Shown here: positions 35,014-43,385 of the stretch, piece after piece
Position numbering within the stretch: the first letter of the stretch is position 1
Layout of the letters: every line of letters starts with the position of its first letter
The notes under the pieces: generated by a model
What the model saw: the letters and a program-made list of their open reading frames with translations, nothing else
Databases searched by the model: none
Told to the model about the DNA's origin: nothing
Position numbers and translations under genes: made by a program
Origin: Desmonostoc muscorum LEGE 12446
GTDB taxonomy: Bacteria > Cyanobacteriota > Cyanobacteriia > Cyanobacteriales > Nostocaceae
Direction: 5' to 3'
NCBI RefSeq assembly: GCF_015207005.2
Contig: NZ_JADEXS020000001.1
Location: 4,588,001 to 4,652,000, forward strand
DNA: 64,000 nucleotides

Positions 35014-36243
35014 TTATTGAGGACTGAGCATTGCTCCCCTTGTAGCACTGTTTCGGTGAGTTAACACCCATTCAAAATTGAAGATAGTCTGGTAAATAGG
35101 ATTTTTAATTCTCAGATAGCCGTTGTGCTTCTCGACTAATCCCGATAGTAAAAGCTCTGTCTGTTCTGGGCTATCGTCAATAGGTATAGGACATGGGGCA
35201 CTAGTTGTTCTTTTTCCCCGTATTTCTGCTGATCTTTTACTACTGTACGCCTCTGCTACCTCTGCTTGCAATATCTGGTGATAAAGACTTAGTAAGCGTC
35301 CTGCCTGCTGTTGGTTGAAAAAAAGTAGGCGATCGCGAATGGTGCGAAAGTGTTGTGGTTCATCTTGTGATTCCCAGTCTTGGATAATGTGCGATCGCAC
35401 CAATTCTTCTACCCAACACGCTTCAGTTTTGGGAGATAAATCAATTTTCCCAGTTGATGTTTTTAAGGCAGTTTGCATAACTAGCTGACAGAGTTTTTGG
35501 GTTAAAAAAGGTTGTCCCCCACTCCAGTAGATAATCTCTTGCAACACAACTTCTGGTTGGCTGATGACTTTCTTTAACCCTTCTAGCAATGGTTTAGCTT
35601 CATCTAATTGAAAGTCAAATAACTCTATAGCCGTACCAATGTTAAAAGGTGTTTGGTGTTTGTCTGCAATTAAGCCCGATGGACTGGCTACTCCAAATAA
35701 TGCAAACCCCAAACGTTGGAAATTTGAGTGGTATGCCTGTTGATTGTAGCAATAACGAATCCAGACAAAAAAGTCGTTAACAGGAAAATTCAAACTCAGC
35801 AGACTATCAATCTCATCAATGAAGATGAAAATACCCTCTGTTTGACGATCGCTCTTGACATTTGGTAGCAAAATTTCTTCAACAAACTGGTATAGTTTTT
35901 GCAGAGGATAAAGACTCGCTTGCATCTTCCACCACTGGTTAAAGTTAACCTGTTCTGCCAAATTTAAGCCGTATAACAAGCTGATGATGATGCTTTTATA
36001 CCATTGTGCTGGTGTAATATCGTCACTAACTAATTGCGTCACATTTAAGTAAACACATTTATAGCCTTCTTGCTTGAGGCGATGACTTGTTCGCTGTAAT
36101 AAAGATGATTTACCCATTTGGCGAGAGCTGAAGACGTAGCAAAAATGACCAGCTTTCAAACTAGTATAAAGTTTGTTGTCTGCCTGACGTACAATGTACG
36201 TGGGATCATTGGTGTGGAGACTACCGCCAACTTGGTATCTCAT
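35014..36243 (-). CDS. AAA_35-family ATPase (STAND-like NTPase)
   Basis: 409 residues. The Walker A is FSSRQMGKSSLLQRT, and the Walker B-like EIDSLLSLNF (within IFIFIDEIDSLL) follows. After the ATPase core is a helical domain with WSGGQPFLTQKLCQLV, diagnostic of the cyanobacterial AAA-like domain family. These are often attached to or encoded near signalling, WD40 or pentapeptide modules; here the protein has no extra module. The N-terminal MRYQVGGSLHTNDPTYIVRQAD is also typical. The role is unknown; a regulatory or defence-like NTPase is possible. Confidence 0.85.
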   Translation of the reverse strand: MRYQVGGSLHTNDPTYIVRQADNKLYTSLKAGHFCYVFSSRQMGKSSLLQRTSHRLKQEGYKCVYLNVTQLVSDDITPAQWYKSIIISLLYGLNLAEQVNFNQWWKMQASLYPLQKLYQFVEEILLPNVKSDRQTEGIFIFIDEIDSLLSLNFPVNDFFVWIRYCYNQQAYHSNFQRLGFALFGVASPSGLIADKHQTPFNIGTAIELFDFQLDEAKPLLEGLKKVISQPEVVLQEIIYWSGGQPFLTQKLCQLVMQTALKTSTGKIDLSPKTEACWVEELVRSHIIQDWESQDEPQHFRTIRDRLLFFNQQQAGRLLSLYHQILQAEVAEAYSSKRSAEIRGKRTTSAPCPIPIDDSPEQTELLLSGLVEKHNGYLRIKNPIYQTIFNFEWVLTHRNSATRGAMLSPQ

Positions 36244-36386
36244 TTGAGGAAACCTAAAAGGGACTTGGGATTGGGTACTGGACTATGGAGCATTGGGAAG
36301 AGGCTCTAGGGACTAGGGGGAGAATGAAGAATTACCTCTTTCCCCTCTGCTCCCCAGCCCCCACTGCCTATTCCCTTATTTAATAA

Positions 36387-36595
36387 GGGACTTCCAGAAA
36401 ATAAATTATCCCAAATTATTTTAGGACTTACGCAAAAACTCTCTGAAACTCTTATTTCTTCTCTGCGAGACGCTGCGCGAATGTGTCCTTTGCGTCTAGG
36501 TTTTTTCATGATTTTGCGTAAGTCCTGTATTTATACATTTTCGGGTAGGACAGCTGTGCTACCCGACTATGGAATATTTTTTCCTTGGAAGTCCC
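36387..36595. mobile_element. MITE-like element A (copy 1), split by element B
   Basis: Imperfect terminal inverted repeats GGGACTTCCAGAAAATAAAT and its counterpart ending TTGGAAGTCCC. A second element (36423-36526) sits inside, so the outer element is about 105 bp without it. No coding capacity. Confidence 0.7.
36423..36526. mobile_element. MITE-like element B nested in element A
   Basis: 104 bp with inverted ends AGGACTTACGCAAAA and TTTTGCGTAAGTCCT. This terminal sequence is common among Nostocales MITEs, as I recall. It contains no gene. Confidence 0.75.
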
Positions 36596-36920
36596 TAATT
36601 TAGTTTTGAAGCACAATCATTAAACAATTATAAATATTTTTTGAAATAAGTGTAGTACAATCTGTTACTTTTACTAGTGAAGTCTGCTATTTGCAAACCC
36701 AAGTTTTTTCGTAATAAATCTTTGATTGCTATCTGAATTTAGCAAAAAATTCGTCTATTTTTGTTTTGACATTTAAGCACGGCGATCAAATAATCGCCAA
36801 GTTATGTCTTAAGTAATCCAAGCGATTAGAAATCGCGGCTACACAAACTCTCGTCCGCCTGCGCGGACTAACGCAAAAATAGGGTTTCAAATTTAATCTG
36901 ACGAGAGTAATAAAAGAGCG

Positions 36921-36965
36921 TTAACTGTCTTAACTGTCTTAACTGTCTTAACTGTCTTAACTGTC
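36921..36965. repeat. five perfect 9-bp tandem repeats
   Basis: TTAACTGTC repeated five times with no mismatch, followed by TTATTAAC and another partial unit (TTAACTGTC near 36982). Period 9, unlike the 7-bp arrays elsewhere. Confidence 0.9.
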
Positions 36966-37249
36966 TTATTAACTATTTTTTTAACTGTCTGATCTGGCAT
37001 TGCCTTTTATTAGCAATAATGAGAAGATACAAACTTGGCAAAACAAAAGGCATTTATCGGCATCCCGATTACAGGAATCCGATTTGATTTGAAAATGACT
37101 TACTTATTTAAGCAATAGGCAAGAGATAATTAATCTTTACCTATTGTAGTTTACCTATTTATTGCCTATTTCCGAGTTTAAAACTAAGTTCGCAAATCCA
37201 ATACGAGTCCTATATCTCAATTCCCTCTCTGTTCTTAGGAGTAAAAATC

Positions 37250-37627
37250 ATGACTTCATTAAACCAAAGAAAAAGTCAAATATTAACACAAGGCAAAGAT
37301 ATTCAATTGTCTGGGAATACGATCAAAACGGAAAAATTTGCTATTCAAAAAACCCTACGGAATGGAGGTAAAATCAGATTCAAAATTCGTTATTCTGCTG
37401 AATTAAAAGGTTTCTGTCTGCTGGAAGTTTTTTTAATGAAAGCGGACGCTGAAACACAGGTTGCTAGCATGACTATTCCTAACGGTGGCTCTACGGCTAA
37501 GGCTCAAGAACAGGAGCAAGAATTTAGTATTTGGGAGCCAGGAGATTATTACTTCTTTTTTAAAATGTCTTCTAATAATGGAACATTTTTAATTGAGGAA
37601 TATCAGCTTTATTGGTTAGCTACTTAA
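37250..37627 (+). CDS. hypothetical beta-rich protein
   Basis: 125 residues, preceded by TTAGGAG eight bases before the ATG. Alternating strands and polar residues (IQLSGNTIKTEKFAIQKTL, IRFKIRYSAELKGFCLLEVFLMK, DYYFFFKMSSNNGTFLIEEYQLYWL) suggest a small beta-sandwich. There is no signal peptide and no membrane segment. I do not recognise a family. It stands alone in the rightward direction, ~420 bases upstream of the phosphoesterase gene. A strong ribosome site and regular fold-like pattern argue for a real gene. Confidence 0.6.
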   Translation: MTSLNQRKSQILTQGKDIQLSGNTIKTEKFAIQKTLRNGGKIRFKIRYSAELKGFCLLEVFLMKADAETQVASMTIPNGGSTAKAQEQEQEFSIWEPGDYYFFFKMSSNNGTFLIEEYQLYWLAT

Positions 37628-38050
37628 TTATAACTTGGTGTCAATAATTGTCATTTGAATCAGGTAACAGGCAATATATATCAGGGTTTCAGTCTACTGC
37701 ATTTTTATTCAGATAGTTTTATTTGATTGTGCTAACTTGCTTAGTTGCGCTGCGATCGCTTTGCTAACTCAAGCTGAAACTACTCAAAATGTCAATCAAA
37801 ATTTATCATTTGTATAGTTAAATTCGCTGAATTAATAACGAGCGATCGCTCCTTAAATGTAATAACCAGAATGCGGATGATCTGACCCTTTCATTACAGT
37901 AGTTAAAATGGATGTAACTGGAATTAAAGAAATGTAAACAGAATATAACAAGGCTATTGCTAAGTTAGATTGATCAGCGTGATATGATCCGATAGCCATT
38001 ATTGCTTAAATTGTCATAGCGATCGGGTTAATTCTTTGAGGTAAAAAACG
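37628..38050. other. intergenic region, no gene seen
   Basis: 423 AT-rich bases with a few HIP1 sites; nothing else seen. It may hold the promoter of the phosphoesterase gene. Confidence 0.55.
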
Positions 38051-39532
38051 ATGACAACGACTACAGAGCGGTTCAAAAAGTTTACGATTTTACATTCCAA
38101 TGATATGCATGGAGACTTTTTGGCAGAAGCTAAGGGTGCCGAGGGTCATCTAATTGGTGGGCTGTCGCTGCTGTCAGGATATCTGAATAAGGTGCGTCAA
38201 GAAGAGAAAAATACACTTTTTGTCATTTCTGGCGATATGGTTCAGGGATCTATGATTGATACTGAATACAAAGGTATTTCAACTATAGAAATCATGAATT
38301 ACCTCGCTCCTGACGTAGTAACTTTAGGAAACCACGAATTAGATTATGGTTTTCCTCACTTACTTTTCTTGGAAAAGATGGCGAATTTTCCCATCGTCAA
38401 TGCCAACTTATATATTAAAAAGTACAATAAACGATTGATGAATCCTTATCTAATCCTAAATGTAGATGGATTTGATATTATGTTCATCGGAATTGTAACT
38501 GAAGAAGTGCTTAACTCCTTAAGACTTGACACGAGTATTGGTACATTTGTCAGTTTGGAAGATGCCGCAGCAGAAGTAGGTAAGATTTGCGATGCATACA
38601 AAAATGATGATATTGATCTAACAATTCTGCTGACACATATCGGTTTTGAACAAGATCAAAAACTAGCTGCAATGCTAGATCCGGTCTGGGGTGTAGATAT
38701 GATAATTGGTGGGCACTCTCATACATTTTTAGAACAACCAGCCGAAGTCAATAACATTTTGATTACACAAGCAGGAGTTGGTACAGACCAAATTGGACGT
38801 TTCGATATTACGGTGGACGACGATACTAACAGCATTGTTGAGTGGAAGTGGCAACTCATCCCTGTGGATAAAAATCTTGCAGAGCCAGATGCCGAACTAG
38901 AAAAGTTTATTAATCTTTTCAAAGAAGAGGTAGACCGCAAATATAATCGACTGATTTGCCGATTAACACGTCAATTGACCCATCCTCAGCGTGAAGTAGA
39001 AACTGAATTGGGTAACTTAATTACTGATAGTTTGGCTGAATCAGTTATGTCTGATGTAGTGTTGGTAGCAAGTGGTTCAATACGTGTAAAGCAGTTAGGT
39101 CCTTTAGTTACATTGAGCGATCTTAAAGGAGCTTACCCTTATGACGGTCCACTTTTTAGACTTAAAGTTACTGGTCAACAACTCACTCAGATATTTACAC
39201 ATATCATGAGAGCAGAAAACAGAAAACCAGGTGAAAGTCAATGTTTTCAGGTAAATAAAGGTATTAAGGCAGTTTACAATGATGTAGAAAAAAGGCTTGA
39301 GTCTTTAAGTATTAATGAAACTCCCGTGCAGGCAGATAAGCAATACACCATCTGTCTACAGGAATATTTTTACAAAAGCTCAACTTTATGTCTAGGTATA
39401 ACCCCTGAAGAATTAACAAAATTAGGCGATGCAAAAGTAGTCACAACATCAGCCCAGAATGTTCTTGAGGAATACTTTAGCTCTCACCAACTTCTTAATA
39501 GTGATGTCGAAGGCCGATTGATATATAAATAG
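38051..39532 (+). CDS. 5'-nucleotidase/2',3'-cyclic phosphodiesterase family metallophosphoesterase
   Basis: 493 residues. The N-terminal dimetal phosphoesterase domain has FTILHSNDMHGDF, LFVISGDMVQGS, VTLGNHELDYGF, TILLTHIGFEQDQ and IIGGHSHTF. The C-terminal domain (5_nucleotid_C) follows from about residue 310 (ETELGNLITDSLAES, VLVASGSIR, YPYDGPLFRLKVTGQQL). Family members hydrolyse nucleotides, UDP-sugars or cyclic nucleotides and are usually periplasmic. This protein has no signal peptide, so it is either cytoplasmic or exported otherwise. Preceded by GAGG about ten bases before the ATG. Substrate unknown. Confidence 0.92.
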   Translation: MTTTTERFKKFTILHSNDMHGDFLAEAKGAEGHLIGGLSLLSGYLNKVRQEEKNTLFVISGDMVQGSMIDTEYKGISTIEIMNYLAPDVVTLGNHELDYGFPHLLFLEKMANFPIVNANLYIKKYNKRLMNPYLILNVDGFDIMFIGIVTEEVLNSLRLDTSIGTFVSLEDAAAEVGKICDAYKNDDIDLTILLTHIGFEQDQKLAAMLDPVWGVDMIIGGHSHTFLEQPAEVNNILITQAGVGTDQIGRFDITVDDDTNSIVEWKWQLIPVDKNLAEPDAELEKFINLFKEEVDRKYNRLICRLTRQLTHPQREVETELGNLITDSLAESVMSDVVLVASGSIRVKQLGPLVTLSDLKGAYPYDGPLFRLKVTGQQLTQIFTHIMRAENRKPGESQCFQVNKGIKAVYNDVEKRLESLSINETPVQADKQYTICLQEYFYKSSTLCLGITPEELTKLGDAKVVTTSAQNVLEEYFSSHQLLNSDVEGRLIYK

Positions 39533-39741
39533 GTAGTACCCCAAGGCAGAAGTAAAAAATAAAAAGTAAAAAGTTTATAGGGTAAGTTTTTCAAGGATTT
39601 TAAATGGTTCGTCTATTTTGGCGAACCAGTAATCTGACATCAGGGCGCAAATAAACTTAGCATGTGAGATAGCTAAAAAGCCTACGAAATCAGACTTCTT
39701 TGTTTTCACTTTTCTATTTTTACTTTTGCCTTGCAGCCTCA

Positions 39742-41244
39742 TCATTCAAAAAATGTGGATAGTTGTTTTTCAAAGTAAGCGCGATAGAGTTCGCAACGCG
39801 GTAAGATGCGATCGCTCTGGTAGCGAATCAACCCCAAACTTTCGAGTTTATAAGCATCAACGGGATTGAGAGAAAAGTTTTGCGTTCTGGTGACAACTTC
39901 AGCATATGCCTTTGCTAAATTGGGTTTTTCTTGCAGAATTGCCCAGTGTCGCCATAAATGATAGCGGTAGATGCCACCATTAGCGATCGCCTCTTCTATG
40001 AGATTTTCTAAGGTGATTCCTTGGCAGCATAGATAATACAGACCAATCCGAATCAGTGCTGGATGTCCCCCCACTAGCGACATCAGTCGCGTAACCTCGT
40101 TTCCAGAAGACCAGTTTAACCCATGTCTTCTGGCTAAATATTCTACTTGCTCTTTAGTAAATTCACTTAGGCGGATAGGTAGCCCCATATTCAATGGCGA
40201 GTGGTTGATATCTTGCCAGACATAGACATCCGTGGAGTAAACCACCACTAGCCTCAGCTTTTGCAAGTTGATATCTTGTCGTGCTGCTTCATACCAAGAG
40301 TGTAAGCAAGCAAACAACTCCTGAGCAATTTGAGGATGTTCAAAAAAGCTGTCAATCTCATTCAATACAAAAACCACTGGGCTTTCGCTCTGCTTGAGTA
40401 AATAAGATTGTAAGTATAAAGTGCAACTCAATTTAGAACCTATGTCATCATTCCAGCTATCATCGAGCTTCGGATCAATGCCTAATTCTGTTGCAACTCG
40501 CCAGCAAAGAGAACGCAAAAGCTTATTTAAGTCTGTCAGACAGCTGGCATCGATTTGGTTACAATTCAAGTTCACCGTGCGATAACCTTGCATCTGTGCA
40601 AAAGCTAATAACCGTAGCACCAGAGAGCTTTTACCCATCTCTCTTGGCGCTCGAATCCAGATCAAAGAACCTGGTTGAGTGACTTCTCGATAAACCAGTT
40701 CTTCAATGGGGGGGCGATCGACATAAAAGGGCGAATCTAGAGGCACCGGGCCATCTGGATATGACCAAAGATTTTCAAATTGTTCGCGGTCTTGGGTAAT
40801 AAATGATTCTAAGTACAAAGACTGCGATAAATTTACTTCTTCTGTATCTAGACTCAGTGAGGAACTTTTAGAGTTTTCAGTATTATTCGGTTCGCTTAGG
40901 ATTGTATAGTCTTCACTGCGTAATTCTAGCTTAAAGGCACTAAAGCACAATTTTAGGGTTTTTTGATCTACACCTCTATTCAACGACCATAATCGGCTGA
41001 GAGTTTTAGTAGAAACATGCATCCGAACCCGTAGATCTTGTAGAGTAAAGCGATCGCCTCTATTTTGTGCCTTTTCCACAGCTAAAATCGCCGCTTGCAA
41101 TCGCTGTAACCCAGTAGGAGTTAGCACAAGTCCCCGCTTTCGCGTGCCCTTAAGTTGTTTCATATCGCTAATTATTAATCTACTTTTTTTGTTAACTACC
41201 TTCAGTGTGTCTTTATTGTTCCATGTTTTCAAACGCTTACTCAA
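39742..41244 (-). CDS. AAA_35-family ATPase with N-terminal helix-turn-helix-like region
   Basis: 500 residues; a start at an internal ATG (41163) is possible. An N-terminal region (RKRGLVLTPTGLQRLQAAI, FTLQDLRVRMHVSTKTLSRLWSLNRGVDQ) resembles the HTH that precedes AAA-like domains in cyanobacteria. The ATPase core has Walker A in WIRAPREMGKSSLVLRL and Walker B in VVFVLNEIDSFFEH, then MSLVGGHPALIRIGLYYL. This is the second such ATPase within 5 kb, but the two are different subtypes. A regulatory NTPase role is suggested; target unknown. Confidence 0.85.
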   Translation of the reverse strand: MSKRLKTWNNKDTLKVVNKKSRLIISDMKQLKGTRKRGLVLTPTGLQRLQAAILAVEKAQNRGDRFTLQDLRVRMHVSTKTLSRLWSLNRGVDQKTLKLCFSAFKLELRSEDYTILSEPNNTENSKSSSLSLDTEEVNLSQSLYLESFITQDREQFENLWSYPDGPVPLDSPFYVDRPPIEELVYREVTQPGSLIWIRAPREMGKSSLVLRLLAFAQMQGYRTVNLNCNQIDASCLTDLNKLLRSLCWRVATELGIDPKLDDSWNDDIGSKLSCTLYLQSYLLKQSESPVVFVLNEIDSFFEHPQIAQELFACLHSWYEAARQDINLQKLRLVVVYSTDVYVWQDINHSPLNMGLPIRLSEFTKEQVEYLARRHGLNWSSGNEVTRLMSLVGGHPALIRIGLYYLCCQGITLENLIEEAIANGGIYRYHLWRHWAILQEKPNLAKAYAEVVTRTQNFSLNPVDAYKLESLGLIRYQSDRILPRCELYRAYFEKQLSTFFE

Positions 41245-42055
41245 CTGTTATTTGAATGTTATTTTTTACTTATTTTATAGTAGCAAAGATTACCCTAATT
41301 TTTACTGAGGCTGCCAAGTAAGTGGGTGCAAATAAACATAACTATTAATTATATTTACAGTAATTTGCGATCCCCTATAAGTACTCATTGTCTACTTAAG
41401 TTTTCACTTCATCTGGAAAAACCAATGGCAAAAGATTCCTTACCTACTAAGGAAAAATCAAAACTCAAAGCCTCTTACTTTTAGAAAAGACGTTTTCTAG
41501 ATGCAAGTAAAAAGTTAACCTATTCTACAAAAACTGTGGGTAGCAATTTTTCTAATTAAATGTACGGTTAACTCGTAGATTAATTACTGGTACGTTTGTA
41601 ATAAGTGTCCTTTGCTACTTTATAATAACGAATAATAATCTTGATATAAATAAGTTTATTTATGCTCAACTTGCTAGGATATTATCTAAATTTATTTAAC
41701 TAACTTATTTGGTATTAATCTAGATTTTGGAGTGCAGATCCATCCAACAAAATTGAGAAAAATCAACGCCAGATTTTACTTCCTCGCTGCTTCCGTAGTC
41801 AGGTATCTTTTACCTAAACTTTAGTTATAAATAGAATAGGTGTCGAGGCACAGCAATGCTGTACCTCGACACACACAATGTATTTTAGGGACTTCCAAAT
41901 AAAAAAATATCCAATTATTTATTGTGGGGTGGGCGTCTCGCCCGCCCAGTTCATAGGGCGGGCAAGATGCCCACCCCACAAGATTGGATAATTTATTTCT
42001 TGGTAATCCCTTATCGCACTAAAAAGCTGTAAGTATAGCAGCTTTTACACAACAT
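41245..42055. other. intergenic region with palindrome and MITE-like element A (copy 2)
   Basis: 811 bases; mostly AT-rich. A GTGTCGAGGCACAGC palindrome is at about 41842-41874, then a MITE-like element at 41888-42010. No gene was seen. Confidence 0.6.
41888..42010. mobile_element. MITE-like element A (copy 2)
   Basis: 123 bp. The left end GGGACTTCCAAATAAAAAAA is the complement of the right end (reading TTATTTCTTGGTAATCCC) with a few mismatches. The centre forms a GTGGGGTGGGC...GCCCACCCCAC hairpin. Copy 3 at 59316-59428 is in the opposite orientation. Confidence 0.75.
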
Positions 42056-42451
42056 TTAGCGTTTAAGTTGCTTAGAGACATCTTTGCCAGCCTGTGCTGC
42101 ATTATCTTGTACATCACGAGCAGTTTTCTGGGCACCCTCTACGTACCCCGAGCCAAATTGTTTAAAGGCTTCTGCTGACTCTTCTCCAATTTTCTGAAGT
42201 CGTTTACCAGGAGAGCCTTCTGTTTCACGAGCTTCTTTATTCCACTCCCCTGTTGTTTTCGGTCTTCGAGAATCATCTTGTTGTACCTGTTGACGAACTC
42301 TCTGGCCTAAGTCTTGATTACTGTACCCAGAAGCCATATTCGTCGTTAGTACCAGAAAACCAACTAAGACAACAGCTAAAAAACGTTTTACCTGAAGTCC
42401 TTTAAGCAGGAAACTGATATGACTAGTTGCTTTAGAAATCAAATTTGTCAT
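42056..42451 (-). CDS. small exported or membrane-anchored hypothetical protein
   Basis: 131 residues. A hydrophobic segment (KRFLAVVLVGFLVLTTNMASG, about residues 22-42) works as signal or anchor. The rest is polar, charged and Gln/Glu/Lys-rich (VRQQVQQDDSRRPKTTGEW, GSGYVEGAQKTARDVQDNAAQAGKDVSKQLKR). The terminal part resembles LEA-like or coiled amphipathic helices found in stress-related cyanobacterial proteins. No catalytic motif. The assignment to a known family is uncertain. Leftward, transcribed alone. Confidence 0.65.
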   Translation of the reverse strand: MTNLISKATSHISFLLKGLQVKRFLAVVLVGFLVLTTNMASGYSNQDLGQRVRQQVQQDDSRRPKTTGEWNKEARETEGSPGKRLQKIGEESAEAFKQFGSGYVEGAQKTARDVQDNAAQAGKDVSKQLKR

Positions 42452-43370
42452 GGGAATGAAGTTGCTTTTTTCAGTACAAATAAAGACTAACTATAAAAAA
42501 ATAATTATCCTTCTAACAAAAGACATATCTCATTTGTGAAAAATCAAAGCTTTTTAAATCCTGGGGAAGATGTGATTTGCGATCAAATCACAAGATTTAG
42601 AACCACGACTTATTTAATAAATCGGGGTTCTCGTTATTCACAAATGATTAAGCAGCGCTATATGCTCAAGAAAAGAACAATAATTTATAAGAAGAATTCA
42701 GAACTCAGGAGTCAGAAAACAGGGATGAATTCTGTACGAGTGGGTGACGAATATTGGTTAAAAGCGAGTGGAATGGTGGGCGAAAAAAATTAAAATATTC
42801 TCGCTTTAAAACTCTATCCCTTTATGGGTAGAGTATTCTGAATTCTGTTAGCGCAGCGGGGCGTAGCCCATTCTGTATTCTGACTCCTGTTTTATGATTT
42901 TGAAAATAAAAGAAATTTTGGGTTTTTCCTTAGCTTCAACTTCTCTTTCCATTTTTGGAAAATACTCTTCAAGCTTGCTACGCCCAGAATCTACCACAAA
43001 AGAAAGTCTGATGGCAGCGCACTAAGGTAGCAATGAGTGAAATTGGCAACAATACTTTGGAAATAGGCTGATTTTACTAGCGAAACCACATTTACATAAC
43101 TCATGCTTGAGATTTCTTACCATACCAAATGTAGCACTCAATACAATTTTAGTGTTACATTTGCCCTTAAATACAATATATAGTCTAAAAAAACATGTGT
43201 CTTTAGATATAGAAACTATCTATCTTCAGACCTAGATATTTCATGTCTAATTAATTTCTTCTTGAAAACGCATAATTCCTGAAGAATTACTAATAGCAAT
43301 CAAAAGTCACACTAGTTTTAGGCTATCTACACATTAGTTAACGTTTTGCTCAACACGATAACTGCTTCAG
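42452..43370. other. intergenic region with dispersed repeats
   Basis: 919 bases. The core is a dispersed repeat at about 42835-42890 (GAATTCTGTTAGCGCAGCGG, GGCGTAGCCCATTCTG), the inverse of the one near 13330. The rest is AT-rich. An 85-codon frame here overlaps the repeat and has no protein-like pattern. A 43-codon plus-strand frame at 42894-43025 is possible but unsupported. Confidence 0.55.
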
Positions 43371-43385
43371 GTGGAAAGCCAAAGG

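Larger units (their letters stand above)
36244..37249. other. intergenic region with nested MITEs and tandem repeats
   Basis: About 1 kb. It has heptamer-type sequence near the ATPase start (36260-36370), a MITE-like element with a second one nested in it (36387-36595), and five TTAACTGTC repeats (36921-36965). No credible gene. A rightward short frame near 37162 overlaps the next gene in another phase and is not used. Confidence 0.65.

Noticed and set aside
36306..36509. 67-codon leftward frame
   Set aside because: Lies over the nested MITE and heptamer-like sequence; a chance frame.
42536..42793. 85-codon plus-strand frame
   Set aside because: Runs through the GAATTC/GGAGTCAG dispersed repeat; no pattern of a protein.
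42894..43025. 43-codon frame with a hydrophobic N-terminus
   Set aside because: Could be a small peptide gene, but it has no ribosome site and no recognised relatives, so not listed.
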